Assembly: GCA_001897745.1 (NCBI GenBank)
Contig: MKUH01000025.1
Location: 45,987-109,986, forward strand
Length of the DNA stretch: 64,000 nucleotides
Reading direction: 5' to 3'
Source of the DNA: Candidatus Accumulibacter sp. 66-26
GTDB lineage: Bacteria > Pseudomonadota > Gammaproteobacteria > Burkholderiales > Rhodocyclaceae
A program made the translations under genes and the position numbers. The notes under the pieces were generated by a model. The model had not been told where the DNA came from. It did not search any database and saw nothing but the letters and a program-made list of their open reading frames with translations. Within the stretch, counting starts at the first letter, position 1. Each line of letters begins with the position of its first letter. Shown piece by piece: positions 29,251-36,936 of this stretch.

Positions 29251-30083
29251 CGCGCCTCTCCCGAAGTCGCCTTGTGCCGGTTCGCCGCCCACCACTGCAG
29301 GGTATTGACGGCGAGCAGCAGGATGAAGGAAAGCACCAGCATGACGATGGCCAGCGCGGTGGCGCCCACCACGTCGTACTGTTCGAGCTTGGAAATGATC
29401 AGTAGCGGCGTGATCTCGGAAATCAGCGGCATGTTGCCGGCGATGAAGATCACCGAGCCGTACTCGCCGACGGCGCGCGAGAAGGCCAGCGTGACGCCGG
29501 TCAGCAGCGCCGGGAAGATCGCCGGCAGCAGCACGCGGACGAAGGTCTGCAGGCGCGAAGCGCCGAGCGAGGCGGCGGCCTCCTCGATTTCCGGCTCGAT
29601 GTCCTCGATCACCGGCTGCAGCGTGCGCACGACGAAAGGCAGCCCGATGAAGGTGAGCGCGACGACGATGCCGTAAGGCGTGTACGCGACCTTCCAGCCG
29701 AAGGCTTCGAGGTGGCGGCCGATCCAGCCGTTGCCGGCGTACAGGGTGGCCAGCGTGATGCCGGCGACCGCCGTCGGCAGCGCGAAGGGAAGATCGACCA
29801 GCGCATCGACGAAACGCTTGCCGGGGAAGGGGTAGCGCACCAGCATCCAGGCCACGACGAGGCCGAACACGCCGTTGATCGCGGCGGCCGCCAGCGAGGC
29901 GCCGAAGGTGACGCGATACGAGGCCAGCGCGCGCTCGCCGGTGGCGATGTCCCAGAACTGGTCGAAGCTCAGGCTGCTCGCCTTGAAGGCCAGCCCGGAG
30001 AGCGGCAGCAGGATGAGCAGGGAGAGGTAGACCAGCGTGTAGCCGAGCGACAGACCAAAGCCGGGGAGAACGCGTCGTTGCAT
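29247..30083 (-). CDS. cysT: Sulfate ABC transporter permease CysT (CysU)
   Basis: This is the second permease subunit, with 278 residues and six membrane helices. The region ALVDLPFALPTAVAGI near residue 90 and the EAA loop EIEEAAASLGASRLQTFVRVLLP near 170, followed by SRAVGEYGSVIFIAGNMP, are characteristic of CysT. It is separated from sbp by a 161-base region carrying two hairpin repeats (30110-30223). The stop overlaps the cysW start. Confidence 0.94.
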   Translation of the reverse strand: MQRRVLPGFGLSLGYTLVYLSLLILLPLSGLAFKASSLSFDQFWDIATGERALASYRVTFGASLAAAAINGVFGLVVAWMLVRYPFPGKRFVDALVDLPFALPTAVAGITLATLYAGNGWIGRHLEAFGWKVAYTPYGIVVALTFIGLPFVVRTLQPVIEDIEPEIEEAAASLGASRLQTFVRVLLPAIFPALLTGVTLAFSRAVGEYGSVIFIAGNMPLISEITPLLIISKLEQYDVVGATALAIVMLVLSFILLLAVNTLQWWAANRHKATSGEAR

Positions 30084-30109
30084 TTTTTGGGAGTCGGAAA
30101 GGGGAAGTC

Positions 30110-30223
30110 GGAAGTCGGACCGGGCGGATTTTACCGCCGGCGCCCGACTTCCGTTGCGGGGAGATCGGAAACCGGCGGCCGGAAGTCGGGCCGGACGGAT
30201 TCTACCGCCGACGCCCGACGCCC
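30110..30223. repeat. Two tandem copies of a 43-bp imperfect palindrome
   Basis: Copies lie at 30110-30152 and 30181-30223, 71 bases apart, and differ at only a few positions. Each has outer arms (GGAAGTCGG with CGCCCGACTTCC) and inner arms GGCGG and CCGCC around ATTTTA or ATTCTA, so each folds as a long hairpin. They lie between sbp and cysT in the sulfate operon. They may stabilise the sbp message or attenuate the permease genes, or they may be members of a dispersed REP-like family. Confidence 0.7.
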
Positions 30224-30244
30224 GTGTCCGGCGCCCGAAGCGGA

Positions 30245-31246
30245 CTACTTCGACGAATAGATCTGGTCGAAGCTGCCGCCGTCCTTGAAGTGCGCGGGGA
30301 AGGCCTTGGCCCAGCCACCGAACACATCATCGACGGTGAAGGTCTTGATCGCGGGAAACTGTCCGGCGTACTTCTTCAGCACTTCGGCGTCGCGCGGCCG
30401 CAGGTAGTTCTGCGCGGCGTTCTCCTGCCCTTCCTTCGACCACAGGTAGTCGAGGTAAGCCTGCGCCTGCTTGCGCGTTCCCTTCTTGTCGACCACCTTC
30501 TCGACGATGGCGACCGGGAACTCGGTCAGGATCGACAGCGAGGGATAGACGACCTCGAACTCGCCGCGCCCGAACTCCTTGGCGATCAACTCGGCCTCGC
30601 TTTCGAAGGAGACGAGCACGTCGCCGATCTTGCGCTGCATGAAGGTGGTCGTCGCGTCGCGGCCGCCGGCGGCGAACAGCGGCGCGTTCTTCAGAAGCTT
30701 GCCGACGAATTCCTGCGCCGTCTTGTCGTTGCCGCCGGGCTGCTTGAGCGCGTAGCCCCAGGCGGCGAGATAGGAATAGCGGCCGTTACCGGTGTTCTTC
30801 GGGTGCGGCAGGATGACCTGGACGCCCGGCTTGGCGAGGTCGTTCCAGTCCTTGAGCGCCTTCGGATTGCCCTTGCGCACGATGAAAACCATCGTCGAGG
30901 TGTAGGGCGATGCGTTGGTCGGGAATTTTTTGGCGTAGTCCTTGGCCACCAGGCCCTTGTCGGCCAGAAAGTCGACGTCGGACGCCTGGTTCATGGTCAC
31001 CACGTCGGCCTCCAGGCCGTCGGCGACGGCCCGCACCTGCTTGCTCGAACCGGCGTGCGACTGCTTGAGTTCGAGATTCTCGCCGGTCGTCGCCTTCCAG
31101 TGCTTCTGGAACAGCGGGTTGTAGTCCTTGTAGAAATCGCGGGCGACGTCGTACGAGACGTTGAGCAGGGAAGCGTCGGCCAGCGCCGGCAGGGAGAGCG
31201 CCGTGGCGAACAGCGCGGCGGCCAGCTTGGAAATCAGTCGGGGCAC
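30245..31246 (-). CDS. sbp: Periplasmic sulfate-binding protein
   Basis: This is the solute-binding subunit of the sulfate importer. A signal peptide (about 1-23, ending PALA) is followed by LLNVSYDVARDFYKDYNPLF, the family's N-terminal signature, QSHAGSSKQVRAVADGLEADVVTMNQ near residue 65, and the ligand-region HPKNTGNGRYSYLAAWGYA near 150. The GTG at 31246 is preferred because GGAG lies 6 bases upstream; the GTG at 31258 lacks a ribosome site. It is first in the cys operon, behind a good promoter. Confidence 0.94.
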   Translation of the reverse strand: MPRLISKLAAALFATALSLPALADASLLNVSYDVARDFYKDYNPLFQKHWKATTGENLELKQSHAGSSKQVRAVADGLEADVVTMNQASDVDFLADKGLVAKDYAKKFPTNASPYTSTMVFIVRKGNPKALKDWNDLAKPGVQVILPHPKNTGNGRYSYLAAWGYALKQPGGNDKTAQEFVGKLLKNAPLFAAGGRDATTTFMQRKIGDVLVSFESEAELIAKEFGRGEFEVVYPSLSILTEFPVAIVEKVVDKKGTRKQAQAYLDYLWSKEGQENAAQNYLRPRDAEVLKKYAGQFPAIKTFTVDDVFGGWAKAFPAHFKDGGSFDQIYSSK

Positions 31247-31278
31247 GGGATACTCCACAGGAAAGGGGAACGTGCGCC

Positions 31279-31331
31279 ACTATAGCCAAGCCACTTAGAA
31301 CGACAAAGCTTGTTTTATGCTTAGCTTATGC
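31279..31331 (-). promoter_or_regulatory. Promoter and probable CysB region of the sulfate operon
   Basis: On the minus strand a -35 TTGTCG (31301-31306) and a -10 TATAGT (31279-31284) are 16 bases apart. Directly upstream is an AT-rich stretch with two TTATGC copies at 31315-31320 and 31326-31331 on the plus strand, one helical turn apart. CysB sites are AT-rich and loosely conserved, so CysB control of this sulfate operon is a reasonable inference. Confidence 0.6.
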
Positions 31332-31358
31332 AAAAACAGAATAACAAACCGAGATCGA

Positions 31359-32093
31359 TCACGCCTCCTGCCGCAGGCGATCGACGTCGCGGAGCAGGAT
31401 TTCCCGCCCGTCGACGAGCAGAAGGCCGTCCCCGACCAGTTCGTGCAGGATGCGCGAGAAGTGCTCCTGCGTCAGGTTCAGGCGCGAAGCGATGTGGCTT
31501 TTGTTGACGAGCAGCGAGACGCTCATCGAGAGCTGCGCCCCGCCCCCCTCGCCGTCGCAACGCCTGTCGCCGCTTTCCGGCGGCGTCGCCCGCCCTTCGC
31601 GCAGGAGGAAGCGGACCACCCGCTGGCGGCCCGAGTGCAGCGAATAGGATTCGATGTCGGAACTCAGATCGTGCAGGCGCCGCGACAGCGTGTCGATGAC
31701 CCGGTGCGCCAGGGCCGGCGCCTCCGCGAGTTCGGCCATCAGCACCGGCTTGGCGATGAACAGGAGCAGGCAGTCGGTCAGCGTCTGGGCATAGACCTGA
31801 TACTTCTCGCCGAGGAACATCGTCGACTCGCAGAAGGTCGCGCCCTGATCGAGAATTTCGAGAATCTTCTCGCCGCCCTGCGGCGTGACGAAGGCCAGCT
31901 TGACCCGCCCGTAGACGAGCAGGTAGATGCCGTTGCACGGGTCGTCCTTGCGGAACAGAACCTCGCCGCGCGTTGTATGCATTTCCCGCGCGCCGCCGGC
32001 GACGCGAGCAAGTTCGGAAGGGGACATGCCGTCGAACAGCGGCACGCGCGCGAGCAGGGCTTTGGTGTCGATCCACTGGGGCGCACAGGGCAT
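31359..32093 (-). CDS. Crp/Fnr-family regulator (Dnr-like)
   Basis: This is a 244-residue regulator with an N-terminal cNMP-type sensor domain (GIYLLVYGRVKLAFVTPQGGEKILEIL) and a C-terminal winged helix (LVNKSHIASRLNLTQEHFSRILHEL). The Fnr Cys cluster for a 4Fe-4S centre is absent. This and the helix sequence suit the Dnr/NnrR group, which senses NO through haem and binds FNR-type sites. An unusual insertion of about 25 residues (Gly/Glu-rich, near residues 165-190) sits between the dimer helix and the DNA-binding part. The ribosome site GGAGG is clear. It is a candidate regulator for the FNR-type box before cytochrome c4. Confidence 0.85.
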   Translation of the reverse strand: MPCAPQWIDTKALLARVPLFDGMSPSELARVAGGAREMHTTRGEVLFRKDDPCNGIYLLVYGRVKLAFVTPQGGEKILEILDQGATFCESTMFLGEKYQVYAQTLTDCLLLFIAKPVLMAELAEAPALAHRVIDTLSRRLHDLSSDIESYSLHSGRQRVVRFLLREGRATPPESGDRRCDGEGGGAQLSMSVSLLVNKSHIASRLNLTQEHFSRILHELVGDGLLLVDGREILLRDVDRLRQEA

Positions 32094-32416
32094 CGGATCC
32101 TCCGGAAATTCGACCCAATGCGGCGGTCGATGGGTACGGCATCGGGCATGCAGCGACTGCGCTCGTTGCGGATGAAAACAACAAGCGGCAACTTAGCAAA
32201 CCTGCCATGACGAATCAACCGGAACAGGCCTCCGCGGGCGCTCGTAGCAGAAACGCGTCCCGGCAGGCGGAATCGTGCGGACAGCCGTTTTTCCGGTCGC
32301 TGGCGATATGGCGAACGTCATAGGAAAACGCGCCGGCGAAACTCATGCTAGCCTATTCGCGCACGGGGAAGACGACCCCGCGACGGCACAGCATACGGGA
32401 ACGGGGAGTTTGGGGA

Positions 32417-34473
32417 GTGGTGTTTCGCTTAAGCGGTCGGCAGGTCATCTCGCACATGAGCACCTCGGTCGGGGCGGTGCTCCTGCTCTCGCTGGCGACG
32501 TGCTTCGCGATCATCGTCGCAGCGACCGCCCTGATCCTGGACTTGCGGCAGCGCGAACTGGACCGAGCAAAACAGACCGTCGTCAGCCTGAGCCGGGTCC
32601 TCTCCGACCAGACGACGCGTACCTTCGACAGCGTTCTGCTGACCATGCGCGCCGCCCGCGAACGGCTTTCCGACGATATCGGCAGCCGCCTCGGACTCGA
32701 CAACCCGGCAATCTCCTATCTGCTCCAGGCGCGCGCGGCCGGACTGCCGCAGGTCAAGTCGATCTTCCTTGCCGACAGCCAGGGCCGCGGCATAAATTCG
32801 TCGCGCCGGGATTTCGTGCGCAACCTCTCGATGCAGAGCCGGCAGCTTTTCCGCTATCACGCGGACGGCGGCATCAACGACATCTACATCAGCGCGACCG
32901 AGAGGGCGAGCGTCGACGGCGAGTGGACCTACTACGTCAGTATTCCGCTGCACGACCGGGAGGAAATTTCCGCGGCATCCTCGGCGCCTCGATCCGGATC
33001 GATTTCTTCGAAGCGCTCTACGAATCCATCACGCTGAGCCCGGTCAGCCAGATACTCCTGCTCAACCAGCAGGGCGCGCGCCTGGCCGGAACCCCGCACG
33101 ACGAAATCGGTTTCGGCCTGACCGAGGCGAACCAGGACGCGCTGAAGCGGCTCAGCGAACAACCCGAAGGCAGCGTGGTGGAAGTCAGCGAGGACTCCCT
33201 GCAAGGCCGGCGTTTCGTGGCCTATCGTGACGTCGAAAAATATCCGCTGGAACTCAGCGTCGCCGTCAACGAGCAGGATGCGCTGGTTCCCTGGCGGCAT
33301 ATTGCCCGGCTCATCTGCGCCATTGCTTCCCTGATGCTCGTCGCCATTTCGGGGACAACCCTGCTGGTGGTCCGGAATCTTCGCCGCAAGGGCATTCTGG
33401 AAGCCGCCCTCAAGGAGCGCGACGACCAGATCCGGCACATGGTCCAGTCGGTCCGCGACGCCATCATCACCGCCGACGCTTCCCGGCGCATCGTCCTGTT
33501 CAACCATGCGGCGGAACGGCTGTTCGGCATCAAGGCCGATGATGCGACAGGACGCCAGATCGAAGAACTGCTGCGCAGCAGCCTGCGCGAACAGCATCAC
33601 GCCGACCTGCACCGGCATCTGGAGGAAAGCTGGCGCTCGCCCACCAGCTTCGCCCTGCTCACCAACATCGAACTGGTGCGCGACGGCCGCGAGCTACCGG
33701 TCGAAATCAGCCTGTCGACCAGCGCCTACCACGGCGACATCCTGCTCACCGCCGTCTTCCGGGATCTGAGCGAAAGCCAGCGCGCGGAACGCGAACTGCT
33801 GGAAACCAACCGGCAGTTGCAGGAGCTGTCGGCCGCCCAGAACAACGTCCGCGAACAGGAGCGGACGCGCATCGCGCGGGAGCTTCACGACGAACTGGGG
33901 CAACTGCTGACCGGCATCCGGATGGAAGTTTCGTGGCTGGGCGGACGCCTACCGCCCGAGCAGTCGGCCATCGCCGACAAGGTCTTCTCGATCAAGGGTC
34001 AGATCGACCAGACCATCGCCTCGATGCGCCGGATTTCCTCGGAGCTGCGGCCGCTGGTGCTCGACGACCTCGGCTTCTCGGCGGCGGCCAGCTGGTATGC
34101 CAACCAGTTCTCGGAACGTACCGGCCTGCCGGTGCATCTGGACCTTCCGGCGGAAAACCCGATGCAGGGCGGAGCCGTGGCCACCACCCTGTTCCGGGTG
34201 CTGCAGGAATCGCTGACCAACGTCGCCCGGCACGCCAACGCCTCCAGCGTCAAGGTTCGCTTGAGTCGGAACGGCAAGGAATGGACGCTGCGCGTAGCGG
34301 ACGACGGCGACGGATTCATGCACGACCCGGGCAAGCGCGGCAGCCTCGGACTCGTCGGCATGCGCGAGCGGGTACAGATTCTCGGCGGGCGCCTCTCGGT
34401 CGACAGCGCGCCCGGCCGGGGCACCGCGATCGAAGCCGTCATTCCACTTGAAAAATCTCTGGAGAAAACGTGA
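32417..34473 (+). pseudogene. NarX-like sensor histidine kinase with a one-base frameshift
   Basis: Two open frames make up one kinase. The first (from GTG 32417, with GGGGAG upstream; ATG 32456 is an alternative) carries a membrane helix and the first half of a periplasmic PDC/Cache-like sensor. The second resumes at about 32962 with the rest of the sensor (GNFRGILGASIRIDFFEAL), membrane helix 2, a PAS domain (VQSVRDAIITADASRRIVLF), a HisKA_3 region (RIARELHDELGQLLTGIR) and an ATPase domain ending GLVGMRERVQILGG. Restoring one G near 32957-32963 joins them as HDREGNFRGIL. It is either a recent inactivation, phase variation or a sequencing error. The NarL-type partner is intact and overlaps its stop. 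Confidence 0.85.
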
Positions 34474-35123
34474 TGGAAAAATACAAGGTTCTGCTGGCGG
34501 ACGACCACGCGATCATTCGCGACGGCCTCAAGCAGATCATCGACGATACCGACGACTTCACGGTCGCCGGCCAGGCAGCGAACGGCAACGAGCTCATGCA
34601 GCTGGTTCGCGATAGGGACTGGGGCGTTCTGATTCTGGACATTTCGATGCCCGGACGCAGCGGACTCGACCTGATCCGCATGATCAAGGACGAAAAACCC
34701 GAACTGCCCATCCTCGTCCTCAGCATGCATCACGAGGAGCAATACGCCGTCCGTGCCCTGCAAGCCGGCGCCTCCGGCTACCTGACCAAGGAAACCGACA
34801 GCGAAATCCTGATCGCGGCCATCCGCCAGATCGCCGGCGGCGGAGTTTACGTCACCCAGAAGGTCGCCGAACTGATGGTGCACGGCATCCGCCCGAAAAC
34901 CGAACACCTCCCGCACGACCTGCTCTCGGACCGCGAGTACGAGGTGTTCAACATGATCGTCGCCGGCAAGGGGCTGACCGAAATCGGCGCGGAACTCTCG
35001 CTCAGCGTCAAGACCGTGAGCACCCACAAAACCCACATCCTGCAGAAAATGGGACTGAGCAATGTCGCCGAACTGGTGCGCTACGCCATTTCCCACGAGC
35101 TCGCCCAACCCACGGATTTCTGA
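34473..35123 (+). CDS. NarL/FixJ-family response regulator
   Basis: This is a 216-residue response regulator. The receiver has LLADDHAIIRDGL and the phospho-acceptor Asp about 56 in LILDISMPGRSG, with Lys in YLTKETD. The LuxR-type helix-turn-helix has LSDREYEVFNMIVAGKGLTEIGAELSLSVKTVSTHKTHIL near residues 145-190. The ATG at 34473 overlaps the kinase TGA (TGATG), with GGAGAA upstream; a GTG one codon earlier is possible. It lies directly before the cytochrome cluster and is the likeliest regulator of it. Confidence 0.93.
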   Translation: MEKYKVLLADDHAIIRDGLKQIIDDTDDFTVAGQAANGNELMQLVRDRDWGVLILDISMPGRSGLDLIRMIKDEKPELPILVLSMHHEEQYAVRALQAGASGYLTKETDSEILIAAIRQIAGGGVYVTQKVAELMVHGIRPKTEHLPHDLLSDREYEVFNMIVAGKGLTEIGAELSLSVKTVSTHKTHILQKMGLSNVAELVRYAISHELAQPTDF

Positions 35124-35138
35124 CGAAGTCCGCATAGC

Positions 35139-35171
35139 GCCCGGATACGCGCGAACGCGCGGCGTCCGGGC
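35139..35171 (+). terminator. GC-rich hairpin after the response regulator
   Basis: The outer arms GCCCGGA (35139-35145) and TCCGGGC (35165-35171) enclose inner arms CGCGCG and CGCGCG around AA. The hairpin is very stable but has no following T-run. It could separate the regulator transcript from the cytochrome cluster. Confidence 0.45.
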
Positions 35172-35389
35172 CGCCCCCGGCCACACTTCTCGCCGCACTC
35201 TCCGAAACGCACCCCGCTAAAGGCCGTCTTCCGACGGCAGCCCCCGCACACGCCGGACACTGACCGGGCGCCAAACCTATCCGGCAAGCCCGGCAGGCGC
35301 AGCAAAAACCCGACGTCATTTTCCGTTCACGGCCGGCCTCCCCGGCGCGTCGCTACCTGTTTTTCCTACTCACCGAGTCCGCGCCCGGA

Positions 35390-35407
35390 CATAGGAGATT
35401 TCCTATG
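35390..35407. promoter_or_regulatory. Perfect 18-base palindrome, candidate operator
   Basis: The 7-base arms CATAGGA and TCCTATG flank GATT. The site lies 118 bases before the monoheme cytochrome start and downstream of a NarL-type regulator gene. NarL-family sites are paired heptamers, and the TAGGA/TCCTA arms fit a dyad for such a protein. Which regulator binds is inferred. Confidence 0.5.
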
Positions 35408-35525
35408 CCTACATTAATCCAACACCGATTGTGGGGTTTTTGCCGCCTCACTAGACTCCGTCCCAAAGGATTAAAGGTCCTTGGCAGCACGTCTCCCGAA
35501 TATCGTTTAAGGAAAGGTCAGAAAA

Positions 35526-35870
35526 ATGAAAGCCCAGTTCAGTACCGCACCCCTCCTCGCCGCCTCGCTTGCCGCCCTCCTGCTGACTTCGCCGGCGCAC
35601 GCATTCGACGAAGAAGCCGCCAAGGCGCTGGCCAAGAAGAACGACTGCTTCAAGTGCCACGCGGTGGACAAGACGAAGAAGGGACCGTCGTACAAGAAGA
35701 TCGCCGAGAAGTTCAAGGGCAAGCCGGACGCCGAGGAAAAGATCATCAAGAACATCACCACCGGCCCGAAGGTGAAGCTCGAGGACGGATCGGAAGAAGA
35801 TCACAAGATCATCGAGACCAAAGACAAGGCCGAACTCAAGAACCTGATCGACTGGATTCTTTCGCGCTAA
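35526..35870 (+). CDS. Small monoheme c-type cytochrome
   Basis: This 114-residue periplasmic class I cytochrome has a signal peptide (ending SPAHA, about residues 1-26) and one haem site, CFKCH (about 42-46). The order of helices (EEAAKALAKKNDCFKCH, the DKTKKGPSYKKIAEKFKG segment, and ELKNLIDWILSR) is that of small c5/c551-like carriers. Oddly, no methionine exists after residue 1, so the usual Met axial ligand is missing; the His in EEDHKIIETK is where the Met loop would be. It is first in the gene order leading into the decaheme cytochrome and may shuttle electrons to it. Confidence 0.9.
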   Translation: MKAQFSTAPLLAASLAALLLTSPAHAFDEEAAKALAKKNDCFKCHAVDKTKKGPSYKKIAEKFKGKPDAEEKIIKNITTGPKVKLEDGSEEDHKIIETKDKAELKNLIDWILSR

Positions 35871-35881
35871 GGCAGGACACC

Positions 35882-35910
35882 AGGGCGCACTCCCGCAGAG
35901 GGTGCGCCCT
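35882..35910 (+). terminator. Strong hairpin between the monoheme cytochrome and mtrA
   Basis: A 9-bp stem pairs AGGGCGCAC (35882-35890) with GTGCGCCCT (35902-35910). There is no T-run on this strand, but a run of A residues follows. It probably acts as a partial terminator or 3'-end stabiliser, giving more of the monoheme cytochrome than of the downstream proteins. Confidence 0.5.
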
Positions 35911-35943
35911 CATCGTAAAAAAATCAGTGGATTGGGGAAAAGA

Positions 35944-36921
35944 ATGAAGTCACTACGACAACTGCTCATGCTGTCTGCCGTGCTCGGCCTGGTGGGAACA
36001 GGCACAGGCGCTGCCTTCGCGGCCGAACCGGCCAAAGCCAAGGATGCGCCCAAGGATTTGATCCTGAAGGGGGACGCGAAGTGTACGGGCTGCCACGACG
36101 AGGCGGACGACACGAAACCGACGATGCTCGATCTGAAGCCTTCCGTGCTGGCGATCGGCAAGACCAAGCACGGCACCCGGGCCGACGGCCGCACGCCGAC
36201 CTGTACCGACTGCCACGGCGAAAGCGAAAAGCACGTCAACCACAAGGGCAGCGACAAGCCGCCCAAGGCCGACCGCACCTTCGACAAGAAGAGCAAGACG
36301 CCGGTCGAAGCCCGCAACGACGCCTGCCTGAACTGCCACCAGGGCGGCAAGCACATGAACTGGCAATCGAGCACGCACGCCAACCGCGACGTCGCCTGCA
36401 CCTCCTGCCACACGGTGCACAACGCGCACGACAAGGTGCGCGACAAGAAAACCCAGACCGAGGTCTGCTACACCTGTCACAAAGAGCAGCGCTCCCAGAT
36501 GAACCGTCCGTCGCACCACCCGGTGCCGGAAGGCAAGATGCAGTGCACCTCCTGCCACGACGTGCATAACGACAATCCGAAGGCGCTGATCAAGAGCAGC
36601 ACGAACGACACCTGCTACACCTGCCACATGGAAAAGCGCGGCCCCTTCGTGCATAGCCATCAGCCGGTAACCGAAGACTGCGGTATCTGCCACCAACCGC
36701 ACGGCACGACCGCGCCCAGCCTGCTGAAGAGCCGTGCGCCCTTCCTGTGCCAGAGCTGCCACGATCCGCTCTCCCATCATGGCTCCGCCGTCGGCCAGCC
36801 GATGCCTGGCAACACCAGCAAATTCCAGACGGTCGGTCGTGCCTGCGTGAATTGCCATATCAGCATCCACGGCAGCAACAGCACAGAGAACAACGGTCAA
36901 GTCCAGAGCTTGCGCCGCTAA
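35944..36921 (+). CDS. mtrA: Decaheme c-type cytochrome, MtrA/DmsE family
   Basis: This is a periplasmic decaheme cytochrome of 325 residues. A signal peptide (about 1-26, ending AAFA) is followed by exactly ten CXXCH sites: CTGCH, CTDCH, CLNCH, CTSCH, CYTCH, CTSCH, CYTCH, CGICH, CQSCH, CVNCH. The spacing forms two pentaheme halves, as in MtrA/MtoA/PioA, which sits inside an MtrB barrel and conducts electrons across the outer membrane. Length and haem count match MtrA. The ATG at 35944 is preferred to the upstream GTG because it has GGGGAAAAG before it and gives a clean signal peptide. The barrel gene follows after 15 bases. Confidence 0.93.
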   Translation: MKSLRQLLMLSAVLGLVGTGTGAAFAAEPAKAKDAPKDLILKGDAKCTGCHDEADDTKPTMLDLKPSVLAIGKTKHGTRADGRTPTCTDCHGESEKHVNHKGSDKPPKADRTFDKKSKTPVEARNDACLNCHQGGKHMNWQSSTHANRDVACTSCHTVHNAHDKVRDKKTQTEVCYTCHKEQRSQMNRPSHHPVPEGKMQCTSCHDVHNDNPKALIKSSTNDTCYTCHMEKRGPFVHSHQPVTEDCGICHQPHGTTAPSLLKSRAPFLCQSCHDPLSHHGSAVGQPMPGNTSKFQTVGRACVNCHISIHGSNSTENNGQVQSLRR

Positions 36922-36936
36922 ACGGGGGGATCAATC

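Larger units (their letters stand above)
35124..35525 (+). promoter_or_regulatory. 400-base control region before the electron-conduit genes
   Basis: There is no coding frame with family features. The region holds a long GC hairpin at 35139-35171 just after the response-regulator stop, a perfect 18-base palindrome at 35390-35407, and other CCTAC/CCTAT-like heptamers nearby (for example around 35355-35370 and 35401-35415). It ends with a strong ribosome site AAGGAAAGG before the monoheme cytochrome. No TTGAT-N4-ATCAA box was found. The composition drops to moderate GC from 35390 onward. Confidence 0.5.

Noticed and set aside
32275..32956. First 227 codons of the long frame covering the sensor kinase
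   Set aside because: These residues make no sensible protein, while the overlapping frame from 32345 or 32417 encodes a membrane helix and sensor domain. Only the part after about 32962 is real in this frame.
35440..35456. Possible sigma-54 promoter (GG and GC elements) before the monoheme cytochrome
   Set aside because: The spacing between the GG and GC is too short for the -24/-12 rule.
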